Positions 33,821-45,879 of a DNA stretch of 64,000 nt are shown here, one piece after another (position 1 is the stretch's first letter; each line of letters starts with the position of its first letter). Made by a program: the position numbers and the translations under genes. Origin of the DNA: Atherinomorus stipes (taxonomy: Eukaryota > Chordata > Actinopteri > Atheriniformes > Atherinidae); NCBI GenBank assembly GCA_023101725.1, contig JALJCO010010307.1:1-64000 (forward strand), in the 5' to 3' direction. The notes under the pieces are model-generated. The model had not been told where the DNA came from. It was given only the letters and a program-made list of their open reading frames with translations, and made no database searches.

Positions 33821-34561
33821 TCACTTTTTGCGCACACAGTTCCTTGCAATGTGGCCTCTGGTGCCGCATCTGTAACACAAAACATCTGTATTTCCACTGC
33901 TGGCTCTCTCCGGCGCGTGTTTCGTTTCAACTTGCGTTCGAGCCTTCATCACGTTGTCCTCAAGCGCTGTTGTGCGCATATTTTCAACATCTTCAGAACT
34001 TCGGAGTTTTGTCTTGAACTCAGCAAAACTTATTTTATCATCACTCTGAGTCACGTGTATTGCGAATGGTTTGAACGTCTCTGGCAGTCCCTTTAAAACC
34101 ATCGCTATCAAAAGGCCGTCACTGAGCGTCTCACCTGCGTTCCTCAAGGCGGTGATTGCAGTCTCGGCTCTAATGACATATTCCGTGACATTCTCAATCG
34201 GCGACTTTTGCAAAGAAGTCAGCTCGGTGTATAGGTTTATGATTCTGGGCTTCCCTTTTCCAGCATAATATTCCCGGAGGATGTTGAGTGCCGCGCGTCC
34301 ATCCTCCGCTGCGTCACGCATTATTAATGACAGGCTCTTGTCATTCAGGAACTGAATGAGCTCCGCGTAGGCCTCGGCATTTTTCCCTTCGTCCCCCTCG
34401 TCATCGGGAGCGGGCTCATTTAAGATAGTGTCTTTCAATCCTTGAAGACATAGGTGGCCCAAGAACTTGGCCTCCCATAATTCATAATTCTTTTCATCGC
34501 CATCAAAAACGAGCCTCGCCCAGCGGCTAGTTGGCGCTGTGTCTTTGTCTTTTCTGCTCAT
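33821..34561 (-). CDS. Copia Gag with CCHC zinc knuckle
   Basis: A 246-residue open frame starts MSRKDKDTAPTSRWARLVFD. The Gag helical region includes ELWEAKFLGHLCLQG, LIMRDAAEDGRAALNILREY, NVTEYVIRAETAITALR and VLKGLPETFKPF. A zinc knuckle CYRCGTRGHIARNC follows. It ends CVRKK at a TGA (33821-33823). Past the stop the same frame continues with a second knuckle, CNHCKSGTHNSARC, so the native protein probably ran on into Pol. Gag would assemble the particle and bind the RNA. Confidence 0.8.
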   Translation of the reverse strand: MSRKDKDTAPTSRWARLVFDGDEKNYELWEAKFLGHLCLQGLKDTILNEPAPDDEGDEGKNAEAYAELIQFLNDKSLSLIMRDAAEDGRAALNILREYYAGKGKPRIINLYTELTSLQKSPIENVTEYVIRAETAITALRNAGETLSDGLLIAMVLKGLPETFKPFAIHVTQSDDKISFAEFKTKLRSSEDVENMRTTALEDNVMKARTQVETKHAPERASSGNTDVLCYRCGTRGHIARNCVRKK

Positions 34562-34652
34562 TTTATCTGCCGATCACACCAAGCCAGCTCTCAGGTGCCC
34601 GCCTTAAACATTGTGACTCACCTGGCAAATCAAACTGCGTTATGGTCCAGAT

Positions 34653-34666
34653 CTGGGCCCATAACC
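34653..34666 (-). promoter_or_regulatory. Copia primer-binding site, half-tRNA iMet type
   Basis: The minus strand reads ggttatgggcccag, complementary to the anticodon-arm sequence ctgggcccataacc of initiator tRNA-Met. Drosophila copia is known to prime from a 5' half of initiator tRNA-Met rather than from the tRNA 3' end. The site directly abuts the LTR end. Confidence 0.75.
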
Positions 34667-34856
34667 TGTTAGCAGATATACGTAGCGTTCAACGTGACAG
34701 AACCACACAGTACGCGTCTTACTCTTTGTGTGTGACCAAACGCTCCGCAGGCACACAAGGTTTATTTAACACCTGTGAGCCATCAGCTCATCAGGTGAGT
34801 CACATGGTCATGTCAGTTGATTCACTGGTTGTCATTAATGGAATGTCAAAATAACA
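34667..34856 (-). repeat. Copia 5' LTR, ~190 bp
   Basis: On the minus strand it begins tgttattttgacattcc and ends gctaaca directly before the primer-binding site, giving TGTTA...TAACA short inverted ends. A TATA-like ttaaataaacc lies within it and probably acts as promoter. The paired 3' LTR is missing, so the ends rest on TG/CA and PBS position. Confidence 0.6.
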
Positions 34857-35559
34857 ACAGAATGGGAACATATCAACACATCCCCCAAAGGGCAGTAAAA
34901 GGCGGCCCCAGCCAGAGCCCCCCGCGGTCTGGGGGCCCAGGCCCCAGCGGACCAAGACCAGCAGCTGCCGACCCCACCAGGCGCCGGCCGCCACCCGGGG
35001 CAGAGACAGCGCTGGGCCCAGGGCCCAAGCGCCCAGGAGCAGCCCCCCCCCCTCACCCGACCCAGCGGCCCAACCAAAAACCCAGGAGGACCGGACCCCC
35101 CAGACGACACCCCCCCAGGGCAGGCCAGCCCCCACCCAAACGTCCCTGCTCCACACACCTGACACCAGGGCGCCACCACCGCTACCACCCCCTACCCCGC
35201 CACCACGCTTACACATACACTCCCCACACACATACCCCAACACCCTCATGCACTCTCCCCCACACACATACACCCACCTGCTCCGCTCTCCGACCTTACA
35301 TACCCACACTCACTCCTCCCACCACCCCCAACACTCTTCTCCCTCTACCCTCCACACATACCCCCACCTCCTGATACCCTCTAACACACACATGCACTCC
35401 CCCCACATAACTGCACCAACCCCTCCCTTCACCCCACACATACGCCCCCACCTCCCTATACCCCCAATACCCCATACAGTCCCCCCTTACATGTCCAACC
35501 CCGCCCATCCCTCTGACCTATCACACTCCTGCCCTTCTTTCTTCAGCCCCTCACGACCA
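34857..35559. repeat. C-rich low-complexity and CACACA-like tract
   Basis: A GC-rich block (about 34890-35160, many ggcccag and cccaggcc motifs) leads into a C/CA-rich stretch (35160-35540) with cacacatac units. Open frames here are Pro/His/Thr-rich artefacts. Confidence 0.75.
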
Positions 35560-35935
35560 TCCCCACACAAACTGTTTGAACTGCTTCCATCTGGCAAGCG
35601 TTACAAAACTGTGTTTGCCAGGACTACCACACACAAAAACAGTTTCTTTCCCCAGGCTTTCTCTCTCATTAGCCCATAAATACACCTGTCATTAATGCCC
35701 ATTGCACTGTTTGCACTACATGTACATATATTTATATCCTGATCTTGTTGTAAATACATTTTTGCTTTTGTCTTTTATATTTTCTATTCTTGTATTCTTG
35801 TGTTTTTTATCTTGGATTTATCTTGGATTTTTATATTTATATTTTGTATGTACCCCCACAGGAGAGAGAAATATACAGAGTCAAATTCCTTGTATGGTCA
35901 CACATACTTGGCGAGTAAAGCTGATTCTGATTCTG
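35560..35935 (+). mobile_element. LINE 3' end with GATTCT tail
   Basis: Encodes the C-terminal FELLPSGKRYKTVFARTT and NSFFPQAFSLISP of a fish LINE ORF2. An AT-rich 3' UTR follows, ending agctgattctgattctga. Only this end is present, as expected for 5' truncation on insertion. Confidence 0.75.
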
Positions 35936-35939
35936 AAAC

Positions 35940-36402
35940 ATGGAAAGCAGCAATGTTTTTACTCTCTATTGTGATGGCTTTGCTATCAAAGAACTTAGCT
36001 ACCAGTTGTTCACGTGTGAGCAAATCAGGGTTTGAGGCAGGATTTTTCAGATTTTCATCCACCCCACTGCCAGCTGCTGCTTGTGCGTAAGGGTATTGTA
36101 TTCCAAGTCCTGATATCAGGATATCATCCAGTCTTGAATACTGTTCCAAGTCATTAATTCTTCTTTTTAGTTGATCGATTTTCTTGTCCTTTTCTTGTAC
36201 CAGTTTCTTTAATTGTTTTGATTTCCTCCAGCAGTTCCTTGAGGCCCCTTTGTTCAGTTGTCACATTGGTTATTTCCTGTGACATGAAGTTCAAAGATTT
36301 CTTGACCTCTGCAATATCTTCAGCCAATTTCTTACTGGCCATTACATCCACAAAGTTGCCAGAATTGTATATGCAAACAAACTTAGTTTTGACTCTCTTC
36401 AA
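35940..36402 (-). mobile_element. L2/CR1-type LINE ORF1 fragment
   Basis: Minus-strand reading has a coiled-coil portion (KLAEDIAEVKKSLNFMSQEI, then LKELLEEIKTIKETG) followed, after a frameshift near 36150, by YSRLDDILISGLGIQYPYAQ and the KFFDSKAITIESKNIAAFH region. These resemble the coiled coil plus RRM-like part of fish L2 ORF1. It is cut at 35936 by the inserted LINE tail. Confidence 0.6.
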
Positions 36403-37630
36403 TATTTGCTGCAGCAGTTAAGCCACTTAACCATAAATGTCCAAATTGGCATGAAAACTCAAAAATACTTACACTCTGAAGTCTGTGTTCTTTCAAACTG
36501 TTGAAGATTGCTTTGGTTGAAGCTGGATGGTGCCTTGTTTTCTGGATTTGATTTGGATTGGATTTAGATTGTGGAGCTAAGTCATGTTACCAGCTCAGCA
36601 CGGCAGCCATCTTGATGCAAAGATGGCAGAAGGTGTGTCTCATGTTAAAGTGTGAAGACTGCGAAGTGTGCAGATTACATAGGCTACGTAGTGTGCTACG
36701 TAGTCTGTACACTCCGAAGCAGCCTCCTGAACAGGTAGCTGCTGAAATGGGACATCCTAGCAGACAAGAATTACCCATAGTGCTCCACTCTCGTTGCCTA
36801 GCAACTGCAGGCTCCACAGCTGTCTAGTTACAGCTTTTTTTTGCTTATTCCTTCAGCTACGTTGTTAGAAAAAAAGAGAAAGAATTAATATGGAATACAT
36901 TTTATTCTTTTTCATTTATCTGTCGCTACCTGAGTGTGGACACCCCCCTAACCCCTCGTTAACCATGAATAATATCAAACAAAGTAGATTTTCTGAGGCA
37001 AAAACTTCTTTTTCTTTCTTTCTTTCTTTCTTTTCCTGCATATTTTTAAATTTTCCACAGAGATTATCTGTTGTTTCTTACCAGTAAACATCATTTAACA
37101 CTTGAAAATCAATGAATATAACCAAATTACACTCAGCTCTGCAGCTTCCCTCCATCTTCTCCCGGATGAAACAAAATACCTAACTTTGCCTGTTGTTTTT
37201 TTTTCTTTTTTTCTTTGCCTGTTTTAATTATTTTCACAATATTTCTCACCACTTAAAAATGTGAAGTAGAATTGTAAAAAAGATATGTTAAAAAAAATTC
37301 TCCTTTCCTTCTGTTTTAATATTTCCCTTTCTTTAAGCCCAGTCATTATTATTAACTTTGTGTTTCCATCACTTTGTAACTATAATTTATTGTATATTGT
37401 GGCTAAATATCTTATTTTTCTTTATTGTATTGTCATTGTGCAGCCCTTCTGGTAGCTAATCAGAAGTGGTGTTCATTTGGCATATGATAAGAGAGGTTAA
37501 TGATGTCTTATAAGTCAGAGCACAGACCTTTTCAGTACGGTTGGTCCAGCCATATGATGTTTTCAAACAGGCAATCAGTGGCCACCTTGTTATCTCAGCT
37601 CAAGCGAGAAAGCCAGAGGAGGCCAAGTGT
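36403..37630. other. No gene recognised
   Basis: AT-rich intergenic-type sequence. A small inverted motif around tacgtagtgtgctacgtag lies near 36693 and a (CTTT)n tract near 37010-37030. No conserved frame. Confidence 0.4.
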
Positions 37631-37838
37631 ATCTATCTGCGGCTTGCAACCCAGTGGGCGTGTCCTATAGTGGGCGTGTCGCATAGTGGGTGGGTCTGGT
37701 TAGGTTTAGGGGAAGGGTCAGGGGTAGGCCTAGATTTTACCGTGCTCTCATTGGCCTGGTGGGCGTGTCGTCGAGTAACGTCACACTACGACACGCCCAC
37801 TCTACGACATGCCCCTGTCTTGCGACCCGCAGATAGAT
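37631..37838. mobile_element. ~208-bp MITE
   Basis: Inverted ends atctatctgcggcttgcaa and, complemented, atctatctgcgggtcgcaa. Inside are several gtgggcgtgtc motifs and mirrored gacacgcccac copies. It is too short to encode a protein. Target duplication was not resolved. Confidence 0.7.
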
Positions 37839-37839
37839 C

Positions 37840-38774
37840 CTTCTCGAGGAGGCAGCAAAATAATCACAGGAACGTCGCTGAAGGTTACAAGTTTATTACA
37901 AGATAAACTAGTGGTATACCGTGGTGAACTGTGTAAATCAGACTCCACTTTTGTGTCTGGCGGTCAAGTTTATCTCGGTGTCTCCTGCTCTCAAGCGTGT
38001 GTTCCGTCCTCCCATCCTGATTTCCTTGTCTCTTGTTTTAAAGACCTGGCTTAAAGTCCCTCTCCTTCCAGTGGCTTGTAGTCCTTCCCTGTGCTGAGAA
38101 ATGCCCTAATGACTACAAAAACCATCAGCCCTTGCAGTCTGTTAAAGACACATCTGCATTAAAGTGATCTTGCTAAACAGTTTACATTTCCAAGCTTTTA
38201 TCAAATGGCAAATCGAATTAACTTGTCTGTAGGACACCGTAATCTACTCTCATGTCCTTGCCATGTAGTCTTAAACAGTCAGTAAACCACTACAGTATTT
38301 AAACCCTTTTGTAGGTTTATTTTTCAAACCTTTCAGTGTGTTTGTTCTTGATATAACCATACAGGATTGTAGAAAGCTCCTTGTTACTCCCCTCACGAGT
38401 ATTTCTACATTCCGCCTATGTAAATTAAGTTTGCTTTTGAATTTTTATTTTGTGTGCAATGAATTCTGGGATAGGCGAGGCCACGAAAGATATATGCGAT
38501 GTCTCCTTGGTGTCAGGCCAAACGGAGTGCGGGTTTGGAGGCTGGATTCGGAGGATCCTCCAGATGTTTTTGAAATGGAACAGGACCTTGCATGTTGCCA
38601 TGATGTATGCAGCCAACAAATCTGCACTTCGCAGTCTGACCACATCAACATCAGACACATCCAGTCATCCCATCCCATGTGCTCCCATTGGCTCAAAAGA
38701 GTGCACTGGCAGCAAAGGATCAAGGTCTATGTAGTTCAGTATACCATGCTATGCATAGAGTGAACTGATAATAG
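37840..38774. other. No gene recognised
   Basis: Mixed sequence. A stretch at about 38450-38750 is open in more than one frame but has no recognisable motif or convincing splice borders. Confidence 0.35.
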
Positions 38775-38776
38775 TA

Positions 38777-39868
38777 GGCTCGTTCGGATTGACTGCGTCT
38801 GTCTACCGTCTGACTTCATGGTCAGACGAGAGCTGCGTGAGTCTCGGGGGCGGATCATAAACGCAGCGCATCTCAGCTGGACAAGTTCGCCAACGTGAAG
38901 ACTACAATAACGGAGGATCTCGCGGCATTTGCCTTTATTTATCTCAAAGTTACTGAACGCTGTGCAGATGTGATCAAGTCTAATTTCAGAGTAATGAAAC
39001 AGCGTGTTGTTGATGCTGATAACATGAACTTGTGCTGGACTGTAGTAGACAGAATGTTGTTTACCTGTTAAGGTGAAACACAGAGGACAATAATCTGGTA
39101 AATGTCCAGGCTCAAATATAAAAACCATAAATGCTTTGCCTTGAAGAATAATATAAAAACAAATAAAGAAATAGAAACTTATTTTTTCTAGATGGGGCTG
39201 GAAATAAATATTATATATTATATATATTTATTTTATTTTATTTTTATTAAGGATTTGGGTAGCCTACTCATGGATAACATAAGGGGGAGCAAGTGGAAAG
39301 GTGGATACACACCAATAAGTCCATCAAATCCAAATTATGAAGAGGATTTGTGAAAGTTTTGGTATAACTTAGTTAAGCTTTATATTTATCTGAGTAGCAT
39401 AACTTGTGGCTGTAACACGTTTGTGTTCCTCTGTTGCAGCAGTCAGATATCAGTCTGTTCATAAATCAGCCTGTCCAGGTTTGTGAACATCAGCCTAACT
39501 ACAGTATGAAACACCAAGGCTGATTTTGTAGCCTGTTTAAAACACCTAAATGGATTTATTACTGGGGGACAGTCCCGTCCAACAATCGGAGTTTGCGTCA
39601 GTGAGAGGTGAAACCAATCAGAACCAGGTTCCGGCGGCGGCGGAGGCAGGTCCAGGTGCTGCAGTTGCTGAGGAGTAACTGCACGCTCCGACTGCAGACG
39701 GACGGCTCCCGCGATGTTTGATGATCATGTGGTCTGGTCACGTTTTCCGGTGCAGTGCAGGCGCAGTCTGAAGTCGGACAAAGTTTCTAACCAGCATGCA
39801 ACATTCCAGGACCACAATCCCTCACTTCCAGCAGAGTTGCGCTGCAGATAGCCGAAGTCGAACGAGCC
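38777..39868. mobile_element. ~1.1-kb TIR element, TA-flanked
   Basis: The left end ggctcgttcggattgac and, complemented, the right end ggctcgttcgacttcgg form imperfect inverted repeats, with TA outside each (38775-38776 and 39869-39870). The family is not recognised. No transposase frame is visible, so it is non-autonomous. Confidence 0.55.
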
Positions 39869-39882
39869 TAGTAATCTATTAG

Positions 39883-40590
39883 ATCATGTGATACAGAAGC
39901 TATAATCTGATAGGCTACCACCATCATGTGGTACAGAAGCTAGAATCTGATAGGCTACCACCATCATGTGATACAGAAGCTAGAATCTGATAGGATACCA
40001 CCATCATGTGATACAGAAGCTAGAATCTGATAGGCTACCACCATCATGTGATACAGAAGCTAGAATCTGATAGGCTATCACCATCATGTGATACAGAAGC
40101 TAGAATCTGATAGGATACCACCATCATGTGATACAGAAGCTAGAATCTGATAGGCTACCACCATCATGTGATACAGAAGCTAGAATCTGATAGGCTACCA
40201 CCATCATGTGATACAGAAGCTAGAATCTGATAGGCTACCACCATCATGTGATACAGAAGCTAGAATCTGATAGGCTACCACCATCATGTGATACAGAAGC
40301 TAGAATCTGATAGGATACCACCATCATGTGATACAGAAGCTAGAATCTGATAGGCTACCACCATCATGTGATACAGAAGCTAGAATCTGATAGGCTACCA
40401 CCATCATGTGATACAGAAGCTAGAATCTGATAGGCTACCACCATCATGTGATACAGAAGCTAGAATCTGATAGGCTACCACCATCATGTGATACAGAAGC
40501 TAGAATCTGATAGGCTACCACCATCATGTGATACAGAAGCTAGAATCTGATAGGCTACCACCATCATGTGACACAGAAGCTAGAATCTGA
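39883..40590. repeat. 40-bp minisatellite, ~17-18 copies
   Basis: The unit is ccatcatgtgatacagaagc plus tagaatctgataggctacca. Copies differ at few sites, for example aggatacca in three copies and gtgacac in the last. The homogeneity suggests recent expansion or gene conversion. Confidence 0.95.
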
Positions 40591-40721
40591 CTGCTTTCAT
40601 TATTTTACTGGCTAAAACTTTTAGAAGTGGAAACAAACTGCATATTTTGTAGCTGTATTGTGATATTGCAATACTTGTGTCCATCCTTAATCCATGCAGC
40701 TCTTGAACGTTTCTGTCTTCC

Positions 40722-40948
40722 TCAGAGACCTGTCAAGTACCCAAAGGGTCCAATCAGATTTCACAGGTTGCCGGCAGCACCAAGATCTGGAATCAGTTCT
40801 GCATTTGACTGAAACTGAAAGGAAGGTGTCAGCAGCTGAGGTGCTCTGGATCCTGTTGTCAGGATCTGGACTTCAGCCAGAGCCAGAACACGATGGGGGG
40901 GGGGGAGTGACAGATGATGACAGGCGGCTGGTTAATCCCCATCACAGG
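40722..40948 (+). other. Possible isolated exon, unassigned
   Basis: An acceptor-like cgtttctgtcttcctcag precedes, and a donor-like cacag/gtaatt follows, an open stretch reading HLTETERKVSAAEVLWILL and then an acidic, Gly-rich part. No family is recognised and no partner exon was found. Confidence 0.2.
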
Positions 40949-40949
40949 T

Positions 40950-42426
40950 AATTAAAGATCATTTTTGACACCGTTGAGCAGGGGTGTCAGGCTGGTCCCA
41001 GAAAGGTGGTGGGCATGGTGAAAACAGAAAAATTTATACATCGCATTTCCTGATGTCAGAAAGTGACCTGAACTGTAACTGAGGAAAACCTGCCAACATA
41101 TCTGTGTGGACAGAGTGTGCTCTGTAAGGCTTAACCAGTTTCACTTTCAGGTCCAAACTAACAAACCGGAGGTGGAACAAAACCTCAATTTAGCCCAGCA
41201 GTCAAGATTAAAACAGTTTCCCATCATGCTTCTGACAGCTCCAGCTGCCATTCACAGGCATTGATAAACACACATTATCGGGAATGGCTTTTTCCTGAGG
41301 ATGAAGTCTTCCTCAGGATGAAGGTCGTCAAGAGATTACCCCTCTATCTGTTCAGCTTCCAGCATAATGAACATTTCGGTCTGATGATCAAACTTTTGCT
41401 GTGCAAACAAAAAGTGTTTAATTATGAAGCAAAGGAGTCGACTTTAGCTGGTAATCGGCTGATTATCAGCTAATAAACACAGCAGCAGGTGGAACTAACA
41501 GGCTCCTGTAGGTTTAAAGTCCTGCAGCGTGTTGGCCTACTTATCCTGCTCAATAATGCTGTGTAAGCCTCTAATGAATGCATGCATGGATGCACATGCA
41601 CATACCGGCAGTCTCTCCATGTACAAGCTGCGGTTTGCTGCTGAAATATGGATTTGAAGCGAGCCGGGTAAAGACACACCGGCCATCTGTAGGCCAGCTA
41701 GAGAGAGAGGTGAGTTCTTTCCACGTTTGTTTCTAGAAGATCACCGTCATGCTGAGACTTTTGGGGGGAGGGGGGATTCACAGCTTAAATCCACTGAGCT
41801 GGAGCAGAATCCCTCGGGAACAACATTTCAGGACAGAACCAGAACCAGAGCCAGGTGTTCCAGTTTGCCCAGTGATGGAGGGTCTTGTAGACACCTGATA
41901 CAGAACCAGAATTACACAGTAAAAGCTAACTAGCTGGTTTCACTACAAGTAAAACCAGAAATCTATAGTCAGAAAAAGTAAGCTTTTTGTTAACTTAATG
42001 GAGTTTATGAACAGCAACAATGTCAGTCTTAAGAAGTTAAATTAACCTGATAAAGAAGAAGGAAAAACTAGGATGGATTAATGGATGGGTGGATCCAGGA
42101 ATATATGCAAGAAAGAAGGGGAAGGCAGAAACGTGAAGGGGGCATCGTGTGTACACATCATGTTGTTGCTTTGTTAGTGTTTTCTTAACATGACTGGGTT
42201 TTTAGCAGAGTCCATCTCCCAGGAAATGGATTTCACTTTGTCAGGTCTTTAGACGTGTCCACCTGAAACCAAAGCTCCTGCTGGTATAGCTCCTAGGCTC
42301 ACTGAGGCATGCAGACACCCTGAGCACAGTAAGGTTTCGAGCCTTCAGGAAACCAAACAAAACAATAATAAATAGAAATGTACAAAATTTTAATTTAGTA
42401 AAATAAAATGTTGCTGTTGAATTCAA
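40950..42426. other. No gene recognised
   Basis: Unique-type sequence without conserved frames or terminal repeats. Only short poly-G and simple runs are present. Confidence 0.4.
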
Positions 42427-43390
<964 letters not shown>

Positions 43391-43686
43391 ATGAACATGG
43401 ACCAACATACCTGTCAACAGGTGCAGACGTCTGATTGGACGTTACAGAGAACACCTGATTACAGTGATTGTCTCAAAGTGTTGCTCAACAACATTTTAGC
43501 TTTGGAGCCCCATCCTGCTTGTTCGTTTTACTTTTTGTGTGTGTGTTTTTGAAAATTTCTTTTGAACTGCAATTCAAAATCAACATCATGATCTACATAG
43601 AATTTTTATTTATTACTTTTGTCAATTTCCTGTTATTTCACTTACAGCTGATTTCTCTCCTACTTTCATTAGAGGGTATATTGTTG

Positions 43687-43689
<3 letters not shown>

Positions 43690-43762
<73 letters not shown>

Positions 43763-43780
43763 GTGTGTGTGTGTGTGGTT
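43690..43780. repeat. (CA)n-(TA)n-(TG)n microsatellite
   Basis: Runs of CA, then about 25 TA pairs, then TG form a self-complementary compound repeat capable of cruciform formation. Confidence 0.95.
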
Positions 43781-44093
43781 GTATATATTGGGACAACTCC
43801 CAGCCAATCAGAGACCAGGCTATTGGAAAGTATAAGTCAGAGGAGGGATACAGGAACATTTCTAAGACCTGAACATCTCCTGGAGCTCAGTTTCATCCAT
43901 CATCTAGAGATGGAAAGAAGATGGTACACGAGGAAATCAGCCTAGATCAGGACGTCCTCACAGGACAACTCTAACGGAGGTCCAAGCTCCAGCAGCTGAG
44001 ATGGAGATACAACAGCTGTTGTTGGTTTCTCACCAGTCACCGCTTTATGGGAGAATAGACATGGGAAAGCAACTACTCAAAGCAAAACTCAAA

Positions 44094-45738
44094 GGCCCTT
44101 ATTTATCAAACGAGCGTAGAAATGAGCACACATCTGATCGTAAAAAGGATCGTACAATCTGACCCAAGTGTGATTTAGTAAAATGTTCGTATCGGTCCAA
44201 TCTCGTCGTATGAACAAGATTCTTGATAAATTCCACAGCTGAAATCCATCGTCATTTAAATGTCACGCCCATGGTTACGCCCTTAAACATGCATGATTAT
44301 GAGGCTTCACCCAGCACGGTTGAACCACAGAGAGGAGAGATTCTGCCAAAAAAGAAACTTTTGGGGGGGGGGGGGGGGTCAAGACAGAATTCCTCATTGT
44401 GAGGTAGGAAAGTTTAAAGAGGTGTTTGGCAGCTTAAAAACCAAAGTCAGAGATGTGCACAAAAACGCTGCACGGAAGAGGATCAGTCAGCCTCACCGGT
44501 GTGAACGACCGGCTGAGATATTAATAAAAGTCTCAATCTAGGCCTGGCTGATATGGTTTATTCGTTTTATTAGTTATGAAATTTAGTAACAGCCCACATC
44601 AGATAGCAACGTCATGATTCTTTAGCCAATGGGTCACGAAAAAGTGGTCTAATCTGAAACGCTCCACCAAAAGATGTTTCACCAGCCCCCCACCTGTCAT
44701 GAGTCCAACCACTGCGCACCAACAGGTGGATGCCGGTTGGATCTGAGCCTGACCCAGACAGGGACAAGAGAAAAGATGACTTGCATTAGCCAAGCTAAGG
44801 GACAATTTACTGATTGAGCACTTAAACAACTTGAAGGTATAGATTACTTATTAGAAATGACGGATCAGCTGCTGTCTCCTCCATATAGCCCAGTGGGGGC
44901 TGCAGAGCAGCTCCGGGTGCATCTCCTCTATCTGCACATCAAACTCACCATCAGCTGTCAGAGTGATGTACAGCACTGCGGAGGACCCCCCTGTGAGCTC
45001 AAATTGTTTTTTCGCTGTGATTCGTCCTTATATACAGACATTTACTTGTTATGGGGTCACATAATAGTGACATCATCAAATAATTGAGGAATCACAACAA
45101 AAAAGCCACTTAGAGCTCACAGGGGGGTCCGACTATTTTGTAACAAAACATTGGTGAAATGAAGGAGTTTGTGGCAGATAATGCCTTATTTAGAGGCTGC
45201 ACACGGTTGCCCCATCAGTGCCATTATATTGCGCATATGTTGATCTCTAGTGGATCCAAATATTTCAAGAAGGAATTCAAGTTGCACCAAAACTATCTGG
45301 GTGAGTAAATGAACATGTTTCATGCTAGAAAATAGGTCCAGATTGAAAAAACCAAAGTTCCCCTTTAATGATTTTAATAATTTGTGAGATAAATGGAGGA
45401 ATAAAATTCAGTTACAGCTATTTTTGTAATTTTTGGAATACATTCAACATTCCCTTTTCCCTTTGACTTTTTCTTTGCAAATGGGTTCATTCTTGGTGCT
45501 TGATATGTGAATACTTACGATTAAATGACGGTTTGTAGTTTGAATAATAAATATTTTCATGTTGCGCTGTGCTCCGCTGCAAACTCTCACTAACTTAAAC
45601 TTGTGTACATGACCTCAGAGCTGTCATGGGATTTGATCGTATCCTATAATCACATCCAAATTGATAAATGCCGAGTCTTGCCTGGAAATGGTCGTACGCA
45701 CAGGTTTTCATTGTACGATCGTTTGATAAATAAGGGCC
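44094..45738. mobile_element. ~1.6-kb TIR element (GGCCCTTATTTATCAAACGA ends)
   Basis: The left end ggcccttatttatcaaacga is matched exactly in complement at the right end (tcgtttgataaataagggcc). Flanking AAA on both sides (44091-44093 and 45739-45741) gives a 3-bp duplication, consistent with PIF/Harbinger. No intact transposase. An internal 18-bp perfect inverted repeat (44983-45000 with 45113-45130) may be a nested small hairpin element. Confidence 0.75.
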
Positions 45739-45759
45739 AAAGTCTCCACTAGAGTTGCC

Positions 45760-45865
45760 AAAAGGCACATTGGACAATCCATGGACACCTGGGAGAAGGT
45801 TCATGGTCTGATGAGACCAACGTGGAGCTTTCTGGTTATCAGACACCAAACACCACAGACCACAA
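45760..45865 (+). mobile_element. Tc1-like transposase fragment
   Basis: About 100 bp reading through acacctgggagaaggttc, tggtctgatgagacc and tctggttatcagac, the region around the second catalytic Asp (W-SDET) of fish Tc1-like transposases. It is too short to be functional. Confidence 0.5.
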
Positions 45866-45879
45866 ACACACCATCTAGC

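Larger units (their letters stand above)
31150..34856 (-). mobile_element. Ty1/copia retrotransposon, 3'-truncated
   Basis: A minus-strand element with 5' LTR (34856-34667), primer-binding site (34666-34653), Gag, then protease, integrase and reverse transcriptase in copia order (PR-IN-RT). It stops inside the RT/RNase H region at about 31155, where LINE sequence takes over. RNase H and the 3' LTR are absent. Frame breaks and stops affect every domain, so it is not autonomous. Similar teleost copia elements exist (for example the Zeco/Olco type), but exact clade placement was not tested. Confidence 0.85.

Noticed and set aside
31150..34856. Endogenous retrovirus
   Set aside because: The order is protease-integrase-reverse transcriptase with a copia-type primer site and no envelope gene, so Ty1/copia fits.
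38338..38763. Possible 141-residue gene
   Set aside because: Overlapping frames on both strands are similarly open, with no motif or splice support.
39883..40590. CRISPR-like array
   Set aside because: Units are contiguous 40-bp tandem repeats without unique spacers, in a vertebrate genome.
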